From: Huaxiibacter chinensis
Lineage (GTDB): Bacteria > Pseudomonadota > Gammaproteobacteria > Enterobacterales > Enterobacteriaceae
Assembly (NCBI RefSeq): GCF_022171985.1
Contig: NZ_JAJVHF010000001.1
Location: forward strand, 186,001-250,000
Length of the DNA stretch: 64,000 bases
Direction: 5' to 3'
Below the pieces are notes generated by a model. The model had not been told where the DNA came from, did no database searches, and was given only the letters and a program-made list of their open reading frames with translations. Below, piece after piece: positions 12,258 through 19,519 of the stretch (positions within the stretch are counted from its first letter, which is position 1; every line of letters begins with the position of its first letter). A program made the translations under genes and the position numbers.

Positions 12258-12365
12258 ATGCCATCTAAGCGCTTTGCTCAAAAACACTGGAAAATGGTGG
12301 TCGTGCTTATTGCCATCTGTGGCGCACTGTTGTTATTACGATGGGCCGCCATGATTTGGGGATAG
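12258..12365 (+). CDS. yniD: Small membrane protein YniD
   Basis: 35 residues, MPSKRFAQKHWKMVV start followed by a single transmembrane helix ending RWAAMIWG; nearly identical to E. coli YniD in length and sequence. The SD is weak (AGGGAACGGG). Function is unknown; such one-helix proteins usually sit in the inner membrane. In E. coli yniD also lies between thrS and ydiY, so the call rests on both sequence and synteny. Confidence 0.88.
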   Translation: MPSKRFAQKHWKMVVVLIAICGALLLLRWAAMIWG

Positions 12366-12560
12366 CGACGACCCCGTTAACGTACCTATATGGACTTATA
12401 ATACGTCTGTCAGGGGCGTGAAAAGAAAAGTATGTCCCACTGTAAAAGTGAAAGACAAATACTGAATTATCCTGATATAAATTTACGACTTATTCATGAG
12501 TGCAAAAACCGGTACATCATTATCCGGTTTTCAAACTCGCCGTGCATATTCCTGATATTA
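12366..12560. other. Non-coding gap between yniD and the 77-aa gene
   Basis: 195 bp with no gene. It contains a plus-strand TATAAT (12397-12402) with a poor -35 and ends in the hairpin at 12504-12531, so a short plus-strand RNA is conceivable but unsupported. Confidence 0.35.
12504..12531 (-). terminator. Putative intrinsic terminator
   Basis: AAAACCGG / CCGGTTTT stem with an 11-base loop, flanked by A/T runs so usable on both strands; lies downstream of the 77-aa minus-strand gene and of yniD. The large loop makes it weak. Confidence 0.5.
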
Positions 12561-12794
12561 TCAGGACCACTCGCCCGCGACTAAGGTATGCACATCAAAC
12601 GCATCATTCATTGACTGGCCGGTTGACTGAGAACCGGGTGCAATGTTTGAGCCGGCTTCTACGTCAGAGGCGTGGGTGATACCGATACGGCTGTTGGCTT
12701 CGCTGGCAGGTGCGGTCACGGTGTCAGCAGCAAAGACACCAAATGAAAGTGCGGAAAGCACGATGGCTGCTGCTGCAGTTTTGATTTTTTTCAT
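12561..12794 (-). CDS. Putative secreted small protein (77 aa), unknown
   Basis: 77 residues with a clear Sec signal peptide (MKKIKT, hydrophobic core to residue ~20, cleavage expected after GVFA), leaving a mature ~55-residue acidic, Ser/Thr/Ala-rich chain (ITHASDVEAGSNIAPGSQS). No Cys and no domain I recognise. The SD AGAAAGATAAT is modest. It has its own intergenic regions on both sides, including a CRP-like site upstream, so it is likely a single-gene unit. There is no counterpart at this E. coli position that I recall. Confidence 0.65.
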   Translation of the reverse strand: MKKIKTAAAAIVLSALSFGVFAADTVTAPASEANSRIGITHASDVEAGSNIAPGSQSTGQSMNDAFDVHTLVAGEWS

Positions 12795-12859
12795 AATTAT
12801 CTTTCTCTTTCTAAATTAATACTGAACAACCTGAGGCATATATCAGCCTGTATTGATAG

Positions 12860-12876
12860 TGTAGATCTGGATCACA
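12860..12876 (-). promoter_or_regulatory. Possible CRP site upstream of the 77-aa gene
   Basis: TGTAGATCTGGATCACA: one perfect TCACA half-site and a degenerate TGTAG partner with a 6-bp spacer, 66 bp upstream of the start codon. Confidence 0.35.
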
Positions 12877-13030
12877 CTTTTGCCTAGTCAGTTTATTTAT
12901 CAAAAAGTGTCAAATTAATTGAATTAGCGCGTTACTACACGATTGTGAAGAGAAAATGGAGAAAGGCGTTTTATATATTTTTTAAAACATTGTTTGATAT
13001 TTAAAAGCACGAAAAGCCAATATTTGAAAC

Positions 13031-13054
13031 GCGGGCCGGAATTTCCCGGCCCGC
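13031..13054 (-). terminator. Hairpin terminator after ydiY
   Basis: Strong GCGGGCCGG / CCGGCCCGC stem just past the ydiY stop; only a short interrupted T-run (GTTTC) follows on the minus strand. Confidence 0.6.
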
Positions 13055-13059
13055 TTAAA

Positions 13060-13818
13060 TTACATTTTATAACCGAGTGAGATCGTGGTTCGACGATCGG
13101 TATGTTCCGGCGCAGAATCCGGTGGCGCTGAGTTCCAGGTCACGTTGTAAGCGACTTTCAGGCCAAAGTGTTCGTTAATCGCCACGTTTAGCGCGGTCTC
13201 TGAGTTCAGCGTCGTATCATCGGCACCAAATACAGACACACCCTGAGTAAACTTCGCGTTGTCGGTAAATTGCCAGGCGTAGGTGCCTGATGCATAACCT
13301 AACGGCTGCGTTTTTGTTTCGCCGTCGGTATACTCGTCATAACGGACACCCGGACCGAATTCAAAACGGAAGCTGTGTACCGGTCCGTTCAGGAACTGAC
13401 GACCATAACCCGCCGTAAAGACATCACGCTGGCGATAGCCGTTATACCGGTCGGTTAACCAGCTTGCCTGGCCGAAAATATAATCAGCATCCGTCATGTT
13501 GTAACGGCTACGTCCACCGACAGCATATTTTTCGGAAGAACGCTCATCATTGGAAGAGGTGTTGCTGGCATTTCCCCAAAGAGACCAGGCGGTGGTGTTG
13601 CCATACCATGTCAGGGTGGAATCCGCCGTCAGGGACGAACTTTTAGTGTTACCCGATTGCGCCAGGTAGCCTGCGTTCAGATTGCCTTCAAACGGTTTTT
13701 TTGCACTGGAAGGGTCATCCATGACAGTAAAAACGGTGTCGTCAGCGGCTGCATACATCGAGGCAAACACGCCACCCGCCAGCATCAGTGCAGCGGGTAC
13801 TGTCTTCAAAAGCTTCAT
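13060..13818 (-). CDS. ydiY: Outer-membrane-type protein YdiY (DUF481)
   Basis: 252 residues, same length as E. coli YdiY. N-terminal signal peptide with hydrophobic core to ~residue 25 (cleavage near YAAADD), then a DUF481 beta-barrel-like region rich in alternating aromatic strands, ending in the C-terminal pattern SLGYKM. Role is unknown; the E. coli gene is reported as acid-induced. It is divergent from pfkB. Its start codon lacks a good SD and overlaps (ATGA) the stop of a possible 27-codon upstream frame, and a terminator hairpin sits just upstream. Confidence 0.9.
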   Translation of the reverse strand: MKLLKTVPAALMLAGGVFASMYAAADDTVFTVMDDPSSAKKPFEGNLNAGYLAQSGNTKSSSLTADSTLTWYGNTTAWSLWGNASNTSSNDERSSEKYAVGGRSRYNMTDADYIFGQASWLTDRYNGYRQRDVFTAGYGRQFLNGPVHSFRFEFGPGVRYDEYTDGETKTQPLGYASGTYAWQFTDNAKFTQGVSVFGADDTTLNSETALNVAINEHFGLKVAYNVTWNSAPPDSAPEHTDRRTTISLGYKM

Positions 13819-13838
13819 TTATTTAGAGTCCGTACAAC

Positions 13839-13862
13839 AAAAAAAGAGACCATCACGGTCTC
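13839..13862 (-). terminator. Intrinsic terminator inside the ydiY 5' leader
   Basis: GAGACC / GGTCTC stem followed on the minus strand by seven T, 20 bp upstream of the ydiY start and downstream of a plausible promoter. It reads in the direction of ydiY, so it looks like an attenuator rather than the end of another gene. Confidence 0.7.
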
Positions 13863-13911
13863 GGAAACTTTCTTGGGGATCAATGACAAGGCATCCATCG
13901 AAAGGTAACAA

Positions 13912-13940
13912 ATTATAAAAAGGCTCAAATAACATAGCAA
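13912..13940 (-). promoter_or_regulatory. Putative ydiY promoter
   Basis: Minus-strand TTGCTA (13935-13940), 17-bp spacer, perfect TATAAT (13912-13917). Transcription would start near 13905, giving a ~90-nt leader that contains the terminator at 13839-13862. Confidence 0.6.
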
Positions 13941-14111
13941 TGATTTCTTCTTTCCATTTTTGAATAAGAACGATCTTAAATCTTCTTTTATTACATATTA
14001 AAAAAACGCTCCTGAATGTAAATATTCATTTTTAAAATCATACTGTTATTTACTTTCCCTTCCTGCCAAAGGGTGCCAGACTGTCTGTATCACGGTTAAA
14101 AGGAGGTCATG

Positions 14112-15044
14112 ATGGTAAAAATTTATACGCTGACGCTCTCCCCTTCTCTTGATAGCGCCACGGTTACCCCGCAAATTTATCCTGAAGGGAAACTTCGTTG
14201 CAGCGCGCCGGTGTTTGAACCCGGCGGCGGAGGCATTAATGTGGCGCGCGCGATTACCTATCTTGGCGGCAACGCTACGGCTATTTTCCCCGCGGGAGGC
14301 GCCACCGGTGAACATCTGGTGTCGCTCCTGACGGAAGAAAAGGTGCCGGTGGAAACCATAAATGCCGAGGACTGGACGCGTCAAAATTTGCATGTCCACG
14401 TCGAATCCAGCGCCGAGCAATATCGTTTCGTCATGCCCGGCGCCCGTCTGAGTGAAAAAGAGTTCCACCAGCTTGAAGAAAAAGTACTGGCGATTGAAAG
14501 CGGCGCAATCCTTGTGATCAGCGGCAGTCTGCCGCCCGGTGTGGATACGGCAAAATTGACCCAGCTGATCCGCCACGCACAGGGCAATGGCCTGCGCTGC
14601 ATTGTGGACAGTTCCGGAGATGCGCTCCTCGCCGCCCTGGAGCCGGGAAATCTTGAGCTGGTGAAGCCGAACCAGAAAGAGTTGAGCGCCCTGGTCAATC
14701 GCGAATTAAGCCAGCCGGATGACGTCCGCACCGCCGCGCAAGAGCTGGTGCAAAGTGGTAAAGCCCACCGGGTCGTGGTCTCACTGGGTCCGCAGGGGGC
14801 GCTGGCCGTAGATAAAACCGGGTTCGTGCAGGTTGTTCCCCCTCCCATGAAAAGCCAGAGTACCGTTGGCGCAGGCGACAGCATGGTGGGAGCCATGACG
14901 CTGAAGCTGGCGCAGGGTGCCTCCCTGCTCGAGATGACACGCTACGGTGTCGCCGCCGGGAGTGCCGCCACCATTAACCAGGGTACACGTTTGTGTTCGC
15001 TGGCGGATACGCAGAAAATTGTCGACTACCTGGCCAGTCAGTAA
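14112..15044 (+). CDS. pfkB: 6-phosphofructokinase II
   Basis: 310 residues, PfkB/ribokinase family. It phosphorylates fructose-6-phosphate to fructose-1,6-bisphosphate in glycolysis. The N-terminal glycine-rich PGGGGINVARA (~residue 37) and the C-terminal signature VGAGDSMVGAM with catalytic Asp256 are intact. Two ATGs are adjacent; the second (14112) has the better spacing (5 bases) from AGGAGG. Single gene, divergent from ydiY, followed by a GC-rich hairpin. Confidence 0.97.
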   Translation: MVKIYTLTLSPSLDSATVTPQIYPEGKLRCSAPVFEPGGGGINVARAITYLGGNATAIFPAGGATGEHLVSLLTEEKVPVETINAEDWTRQNLHVHVESSAEQYRFVMPGARLSEKEFHQLEEKVLAIESGAILVISGSLPPGVDTAKLTQLIRHAQGNGLRCIVDSSGDALLAALEPGNLELVKPNQKELSALVNRELSQPDDVRTAAQELVQSGKAHRVVVSLGPQGALAVDKTGFVQVVPPPMKSQSTVGAGDSMVGAMTLKLAQGASLLEMTRYGVAAGSAATINQGTRLCSLADTQKIVDYLASQ

Positions 15045-15050
15045 TCTTTC

Positions 15051-15073
15051 CGCCCCCTGTAGTCCCGGGGGCG
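15051..15073 (+). terminator. GC-rich hairpin after pfkB
   Basis: CGCCCCC / GGGGGCG inverted repeat 6 bp past the pfkB stop; no clear T-run, so a weak or factor-assisted terminator. Confidence 0.45.
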
Positions 15074-15145
15074 CTATCAATTAGTCGCTAAACGCTGGCT
15101 ATCGACTATGCTAAGAAAACTTTCATGATTACAACGAGGTGAAAA

Positions 15146-15436
15146 ATGAGCAGTGGTGATATTACCCGCTACGTAGTGACCGTTAAGATTCATGAAGACT
15201 CGCTGACTGAACTGAATGAGATGATCAATCACCTTACCCGAGCCGGTTTTTCGCTCACTATGGCTGATGATGACGGCAATATTCACGATCTCGGTACCAA
15301 CACCTTTGGCTTAATCAGTGCATTAAGTCCAGAAGAAGTGAAAGAGCTCGCGCAAGGTCTGACAAAATCAGCGACAGGAAAAGAGGCAGAAATCGAGATC
15401 GCGCAGTGGGAGGAGTGGCACAAAAAAGAACAATAA
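15146..15436 (+). CDS. ydiZ: Conserved protein YdiZ
   Basis: 96 residues, same length as E. coli YdiZ (endoribonuclease GhoS-like fold annotated in some databases; function not established). Starts MSSGDITRYVVTVKIHED and has an acidic C-terminus. A good SD (CGAGGTGAAAA) precedes the ATG. It lies between pfkB and yniA as in E. coli. Confidence 0.88.
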   Translation: MSSGDITRYVVTVKIHEDSLTELNEMINHLTRAGFSLTMADDDGNIHDLGTNTFGLISALSPEEVKELAQGLTKSATGKEAEIEIAQWEEWHKKEQ

Positions 15437-15541
15437 ATGCCCTCTCTTAACCCAAACGGCTCAGGTGTGCGTTAGCTCGTATCTTTTTACCGCGTCTCTG
15501 CGCTAACTTAATGATCTGGCAGACAACATGGGAGAATCATC

Positions 15542-16402
15542 ATGTGGCAGGCTATCAGTCATCTTTTAAGCGAGCAAATGGGGGAAGGTGAAATTGAACT
15601 GCGTAACGAATTGCCAGGCGGAGAAATCCACGCCGCATGGCATTTACGCTACGCAGGACGCGACCTCTTCGTGAAATGCGATGAGCGAGAGCTGTTACCG
15701 TGTTTCACCGCTGAAGCCGATCAGCTGGAACTGTTATCACGCAGCAAAACCGTGCAGGTCCCGCAGGTTTTGGCAGTAGGCAGCGATCGTGATTACAGTT
15801 TTCTGGTGATGGAATACCTGCCCGCCCGTCCGCTCGACGCCCACAACGCCTATATTTTAGGTCAGCAAATTGCCCGTCTTCATCAGTGGAGCGATCAGCC
15901 GCAATTTGGTCTCGACTTTGATAACGACCTGTCCACCACACCTCAGCCGAACGCCTGGCAGCGTCGGTGGTCTACCTTTTTCGCCGAACAACGTGTCGGC
16001 TGGCAGCTTGAACTGGCCGCCGAAAAAGGGTTAGCGTTCGGCAACATTGACGCCATCGTGGAACATGTTCAGCAACGACTTGCTTCACATCAGCCACAGC
16101 CCTCTTTATTACACGGTGATTTATGGTCAGAGAACTGCGCGTTGGGGCCAAACGGACCTTACATCTTTGATCCTGCCTGCTACTGGGGCGACCGCGAGTG
16201 CGACCTCGCCATGCTTCCTTTACATCCTGAGCAACCTTCACAAATTTATGATGGCTATCAGTCCATCTCACCGCTTCCGTCGGGATTCCTTGAGCGCCAG
16301 CCGATTTATCAGCTTTATACGCTGTTAAATCGGGCCATCCTGTTTGGCGGTGAACATCTGGTTAACGCCCAGCGCGCCTTAGACCGTATCCTGGCCGCGT
16401 AA
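15542..16402 (+). CDS. yniA: Fructosamine kinase family protein YniA
   Basis: 286 residues, full length for the family. Predicted small-molecule kinase of the protein-kinase-like fold that phosphorylates ketoamine (glycation) products; the E. coli substrate is not firmly settled. Visible motifs: nucleotide-binding start (GGEIHAAWHLRYAGRDLFVKCDE with the Lys), the Brenner motif LLHGDLWSENC (~residues 187-197) and the metal-binding FDPACYWGDRECDLA. SD GGGAGA precedes the ATG. A strong terminator follows. Confidence 0.93.
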   Translation: MWQAISHLLSEQMGEGEIELRNELPGGEIHAAWHLRYAGRDLFVKCDERELLPCFTAEADQLELLSRSKTVQVPQVLAVGSDRDYSFLVMEYLPARPLDAHNAYILGQQIARLHQWSDQPQFGLDFDNDLSTTPQPNAWQRRWSTFFAEQRVGWQLELAAEKGLAFGNIDAIVEHVQQRLASHQPQPSLLHGDLWSENCALGPNGPYIFDPACYWGDRECDLAMLPLHPEQPSQIYDGYQSISPLPSGFLERQPIYQLYTLLNRAILFGGEHLVNAQRALDRILAA

Positions 16403-16416
16403 AGGACGGGTGACTT

Positions 16417-16440
16417 CGGGTGGCGTGTGCCACCCGTTTT
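16417..16440 (+). terminator. Intrinsic terminator between yniA and yniB
   Basis: Perfect CGGGTGGC / GCCACCCG stem, 4-base loop and TTTT, 14 bp past the yniA stop; lies between convergent genes. Confidence 0.85.
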
Positions 16441-16443
16441 GCC

Positions 16444-16980
16444 TTACAGAAAACCGAGCAGGGAAAAGAAGAAATATCCCCCGACGATAATCAGGACGGG
16501 CAGGATGTAGAGCGGGAAAATCTGCAGAAAAATAGTGTGATGAGGAACAACAATCTGCGATTCAATTTGCTCGCGCGTCAAGCCATCCGCCCCTTTGGCC
16601 TTTTCGAGTATAAGCTGATCTTCAACGCCTTCACGCAGGAAACGCGCCTGACGGCTCATTCGTGCGCCTGATGCCTGTAAAGCCAGGGCGATAAAAATCA
16701 GTGCGTAAATTACCCAGAACAGCACATTTGTTTTCTGATGAAAGTCTGGCGTGGGGGAGTTAAACCAGAAAACATTGAGGAACGGCGTGTTGAAACGCAT
16801 CATTTCAATCATTACATGGGCAAAATCAAGCATAACGGCATTGATTCCGGCCTGCTTTTCACTGTGTTCATACATAAACTTCAGGACAGAGATCAGCGTA
16901 GAAATTACCGCTGGAATAAAAATTACCCATCCAGCAATACGTTTTAACACCGCTATGCGTCCAGCTTGTTGATACGTCAT
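16444..16980 (-). CDS. yniB: Inner-membrane protein YniB
   Basis: 178 residues, same length and position as E. coli YniB. Four hydrophobic segments: residues ~13-36 (AGWVIFIPAVISTLISVLKF), a weaker one, ~84-103 (LFWVIYALIFIALALQ) and ~151-178 (FLQIFPLYILPVLIIVGGYFFFSLL); a charged cytoplasmic loop lies between the last two. Function unknown. Convergent with yniA and divergent from hxpB. Confidence 0.9.
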   Translation of the reverse strand: MTYQQAGRIAVLKRIAGWVIFIPAVISTLISVLKFMYEHSEKQAGINAVMLDFAHVMIEMMRFNTPFLNVFWFNSPTPDFHQKTNVLFWVIYALIFIALALQASGARMSRQARFLREGVEDQLILEKAKGADGLTREQIESQIVVPHHTIFLQIFPLYILPVLIIVGGYFFFSLLGFL

Positions 16981-17128
16981 CAGTTCCCCTTCGTAAAGAC
17001 GCTTTCTTTGTGCCTAAGTTTACCCGCAGTGCATCATTTTCGCCTGATCTTTAAAAGCGATATGGTAAATTGCCTCTCATACTCAGCACTTATCCCCTGC
17101 TCTACCCTACAGACAAGGAGTTATCGTT

Positions 17129-17800
17129 ATGTCAACCTCGCGCCAGATCGTTGCGGCTATTTTCGATATGGATGGATTACTCATCGATTCTGAGCCTCTC
17201 TGGGATCGTGCGGAACTGGATGTTATGGAAAGCCTTGGCGTAGATATCCGTCGCCGTAACGAGCTTCCCGATACTCTGGGCCTGCGCATCGATATGGTGG
17301 TGGAGCTGTGGTACGCCCACCAGCCATGGAATGGCCCGAGTCGCCAGGAGGTGACCGACCGAATTATAAGCCGTGCGCTTACGCTGGTTGAAGCGTCTCG
17401 CCCGCTGCTGCCGGGGGTGCGTGAGGCCGTTGCACTGTGTAAAGCGCAGGGGCTGAAAGTGGGTCTGGCGTCTGCGTCGCCGTTGCATATGCTGGAGAAA
17501 GTTCTCGCCATGTTTGACCTGCGTGAGAGCTTCGATGCGCTTGCCTCTGCTGAAAAACTGCCATACAGCAAACCGCATCCGCAAGTGTATATGGACTGCG
17601 CCGCTAAGCTGGGCGTCGATACTCTGGCCTGTGTGGCGCTGGAAGATTCCGTTAACGGTATGATCGCTTCAAAAGCAGCGCGTATGCGATCTGTCGTGGT
17701 ACCGGCGGAAGAGGGTCAGCATGATCCCCGTTTTGCCCTTGCAGATGTGAAGCTCGCCACGCTTGCCGATCTCACGCCAGCTCACCTGCGCGGTCAATAA
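17129..17800 (+). CDS. hxpB: HAD sugar phosphatase HxpB (YniC)
   Basis: 223 residues, haloacid dehalogenase superfamily. Hydrolyses phosphosugars; E. coli HxpB acts on 2-deoxyglucose-6-phosphate and related hexitol phosphates. HAD motif I is FDMDGLLID (nucleophile Asp14 and Asp16), motif II GLASASP, motif III Lys in KPHPQVY and motif IV ALEDSVNGM. Helical cap domain between motifs I and II. Single gene downstream of its own promoter region; a hairpin follows the stop. Confidence 0.94.
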   Translation: MSTSRQIVAAIFDMDGLLIDSEPLWDRAELDVMESLGVDIRRRNELPDTLGLRIDMVVELWYAHQPWNGPSRQEVTDRIISRALTLVEASRPLLPGVREAVALCKAQGLKVGLASASPLHMLEKVLAMFDLRESFDALASAEKLPYSKPHPQVYMDCAAKLGVDTLACVALEDSVNGMIASKAARMRSVVVPAEEGQHDPRFALADVKLATLADLTPAHLRGQ

Positions 17801-17809
17801 TCCGGGTCC

Positions 17810-17830
17810 CGGGCAACAGGATGTTGCCCG
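17810..17830 (+). terminator. Hairpin after hxpB
   Basis: CGGGCAACA / TGTTGCCCG perfect stem with a 3-base loop; poor T-run, so a weak terminator between hxpB and kduD. Confidence 0.45.
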
Positions 17831-17845
17831 AAACTTTGACCGCGG

Positions 17846-17869
17846 TATAATTTCTAAAACAGCATTTCA
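17846..17869 (+). promoter_or_regulatory. Putative kduD promoter -10 with KdgR-like operator
   Basis: A perfect TATAAT (17846-17851) is followed at 17855-17869 by TAAAACAGCATTTCA, a dyad of the TRAAAY-N3-RTTTCA form seen in KdgR boxes. The overlap with the start of transcription would suit a repressor. No regulator binding is known for this site. Confidence 0.5.
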
Positions 17870-17945
17870 TTTTAATTTGTAATTCTGCCAGCGCCCTTCT
17901 ACTCTTACCTCGAGAATAACAATAACCCTTACTTCTGAGGTAGAA

Positions 17946-18707
17946 ATGATACTGGATGCCTTTAATCTGACGGGTAAAGTAGCCATCGTGACCGGCTGCG
18001 ACACGGGGCTTGGCCAGGGGATGACCCTGGGTCTGGCACAAGCTGGCTGCGATATTGTGGGCGTCAATCGAAAAATCCCTGAGGAGACCGCCGCCCGCGT
18101 CACCGCGCTGGGCCGACGTTTTATGTCCATCCAGGCCGATTTGAGTCAGCAGACCGGCATCCAGGATATCGTCACCAAAACGGTTGCTGATATGGGGCGC
18201 GTGGATATTCTGGTGAACAATGCCGGGACAATCCGCCGGGAAGATGCCCTGACGTTTTCAGAAAAAAATTGGGATGATGTAATGAATCTCAACCTGAAAT
18301 CGGTCTTTTTCCTGTCTCAGGCCGTCGCGCGACAGTTTATTGCCCAGGGTGACGGTGGCAAAATTATCAATATTGCCTCTATGCTCTCTTTCCAGGGCGG
18401 CATACGGGTTCCGTCATACACCGCCTCGAAAAGCGGCGTATTGGGTATCACCCGCTTGCTAGCGAATGAATGGTCGAAGCACGGGATTAACGTCAACGCG
18501 ATTGCGCCGGGTTATATGGCAACGAATAATACGCAAGCGCTGCGCGATGACGAACAACGCAGCAAGGAAATTCTGCAGCGTATTCCGGCCGAGCGCTGGG
18601 GAACCCCAGAAGATTTGCAAGGCCCGGTGGTTTTCCTGGCCTCTTCAGCCTCGGACTACGTTAATGGCTACACCTTAGCCGTAGATGGCGGCTGGCTGGC
18701 GCGTTAA
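17946..18707 (+). CDS. kduD: 2-dehydro-3-deoxy-D-gluconate 5-dehydrogenase KduD
   Basis: 253 residues, short-chain dehydrogenase, matching E. coli KduD along its length. It interconverts 3-deoxy-D-glycero-2,5-hexodiulosonate and KDG with NAD(H), in breakdown of pectin and other hexuronates. Cofactor motif TGCDTGLGQG (residues 16-25), NNAG (91-94), catalytic Ser145, Tyr158 and Lys162. The partner isomerase kduI is not in this window and E. coli does not carry kduD at this site, so this is a stand-alone or relocated copy with its own KdgR-like operator. Confidence 0.88.
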   Translation: MILDAFNLTGKVAIVTGCDTGLGQGMTLGLAQAGCDIVGVNRKIPEETAARVTALGRRFMSIQADLSQQTGIQDIVTKTVADMGRVDILVNNAGTIRREDALTFSEKNWDDVMNLNLKSVFFLSQAVARQFIAQGDGGKIINIASMLSFQGGIRVPSYTASKSGVLGITRLLANEWSKHGINVNAIAPGYMATNNTQALRDDEQRSKEILQRIPAERWGTPEDLQGPVVFLASSASDYVNGYTLAVDGGWLAR

Positions 18708-18769
18708 CGCCACTTTGTGACAAAGAGTTACACCGTCACCTCTTCCGCCTACTGTATAAAAACCCTATA

Positions 18770-18785
18770 CTGTATGAATTGACAG
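18770..18785 (+). promoter_or_regulatory. LexA box upstream of ydjM
   Basis: CTGTATGAATTGACAG fits CTG-N10-CAG exactly and overlaps a TATACT -10 (18766-18771); a degenerate second copy starts at 18752. The E. coli ydjM gene is a known SOS gene with LexA sites here. Confidence 0.85.
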
Positions 18786-18801
18786 TTTCGTGGATTTTAT
18801 C

Positions 18802-19392
18802 ATGACGGCGGAAGGCCACCTGCTTTTTTCAATTGCCTGTGCAGTGTTTTCTAAAAACGCTGAGCTTACCCCTGTGCTGGCCCAGGGTGACTGGTGGCAT
18901 ATTGTCCCTTCCGCGGTGCTGACCTGTCTGCTGCCGGATATCGATCATCCAAAATCGTTTCTCGGGCAACGGCTGAAGTGGATTGCAAAACCTATCGCGC
19001 GGGCTTTCGGCCATCGGGGGTTCACGCACAGTCTGCTAGCCGTTTTCGCTCTGCTTACCCTCTTCTATCTGAAAGTTCCCGAAAACTGGATTGTTCCCGC
19101 TGACGCCATTCAGGGAATGGTGCTGGGTTATCTCAGCCACATCCTTGCGGATATGCTGACGCCCGCCGGCGTGCCGCTGCTCTGGCCCTGCCGCTGGCGT
19201 TTTCGCTTTCCCATTCTCGCCCCGCAAAAAGGTAATCAGCTTGAGCGCGTCTTATGCATGGCGCTGTTTGCCTACGCGGTCTGGATGCCGCAAACCTTGC
19301 CCGAAAACAGTGCAGTTCGCTGGTCATCGCAGATGATCAACACGCTGCAATTTCAGTTCAATCGCTTCATTCATCATCAGATTGAACAATAA
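18802..19392 (+). CDS. ydjM: SOS-regulated membrane protein YdjM
   Basis: 196 residues from MTAEGHLL, the E. coli length; a GTG four codons upstream is possible but less conserved. YdjM/LexA-regulated membrane-bound metal-dependent hydrolase family (DUF457). Conserved metal-type residues are visible: LLPDIDHPKS (Asp/His), GHRGFTHS (His) and YLSHILADMLTPAG (His/Asp), spread among about four hydrophobic segments. The biological substrate is unknown. A LexA box lies directly upstream. Confidence 0.92.
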   Translation: MTAEGHLLFSIACAVFSKNAELTPVLAQGDWWHIVPSAVLTCLLPDIDHPKSFLGQRLKWIAKPIARAFGHRGFTHSLLAVFALLTLFYLKVPENWIVPADAIQGMVLGYLSHILADMLTPAGVPLLWPCRWRFRFPILAPQKGNQLERVLCMALFAYAVWMPQTLPENSAVRWSSQMINTLQFQFNRFIHHQIEQ

Positions 19393-19519
19393 ATCCACAA
19401 AACAATCACATTTGTAATAATCCATTCCATTTGGATATAAGCGCCACATCACACTTCTGCTAATCTTGCGCCAACAAGATCGGACTAGACCGGTCGTATA
19501 ATAAATCAGGAGAACGGGG

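Noticed and set aside
13819..13935. 38-codon frame MLFEPFYN... ending just before ydiY
   Set aside because: Its start codon is upstream of the best -10 box, so it would not be on the transcript; recorded only as part of the leader finding.
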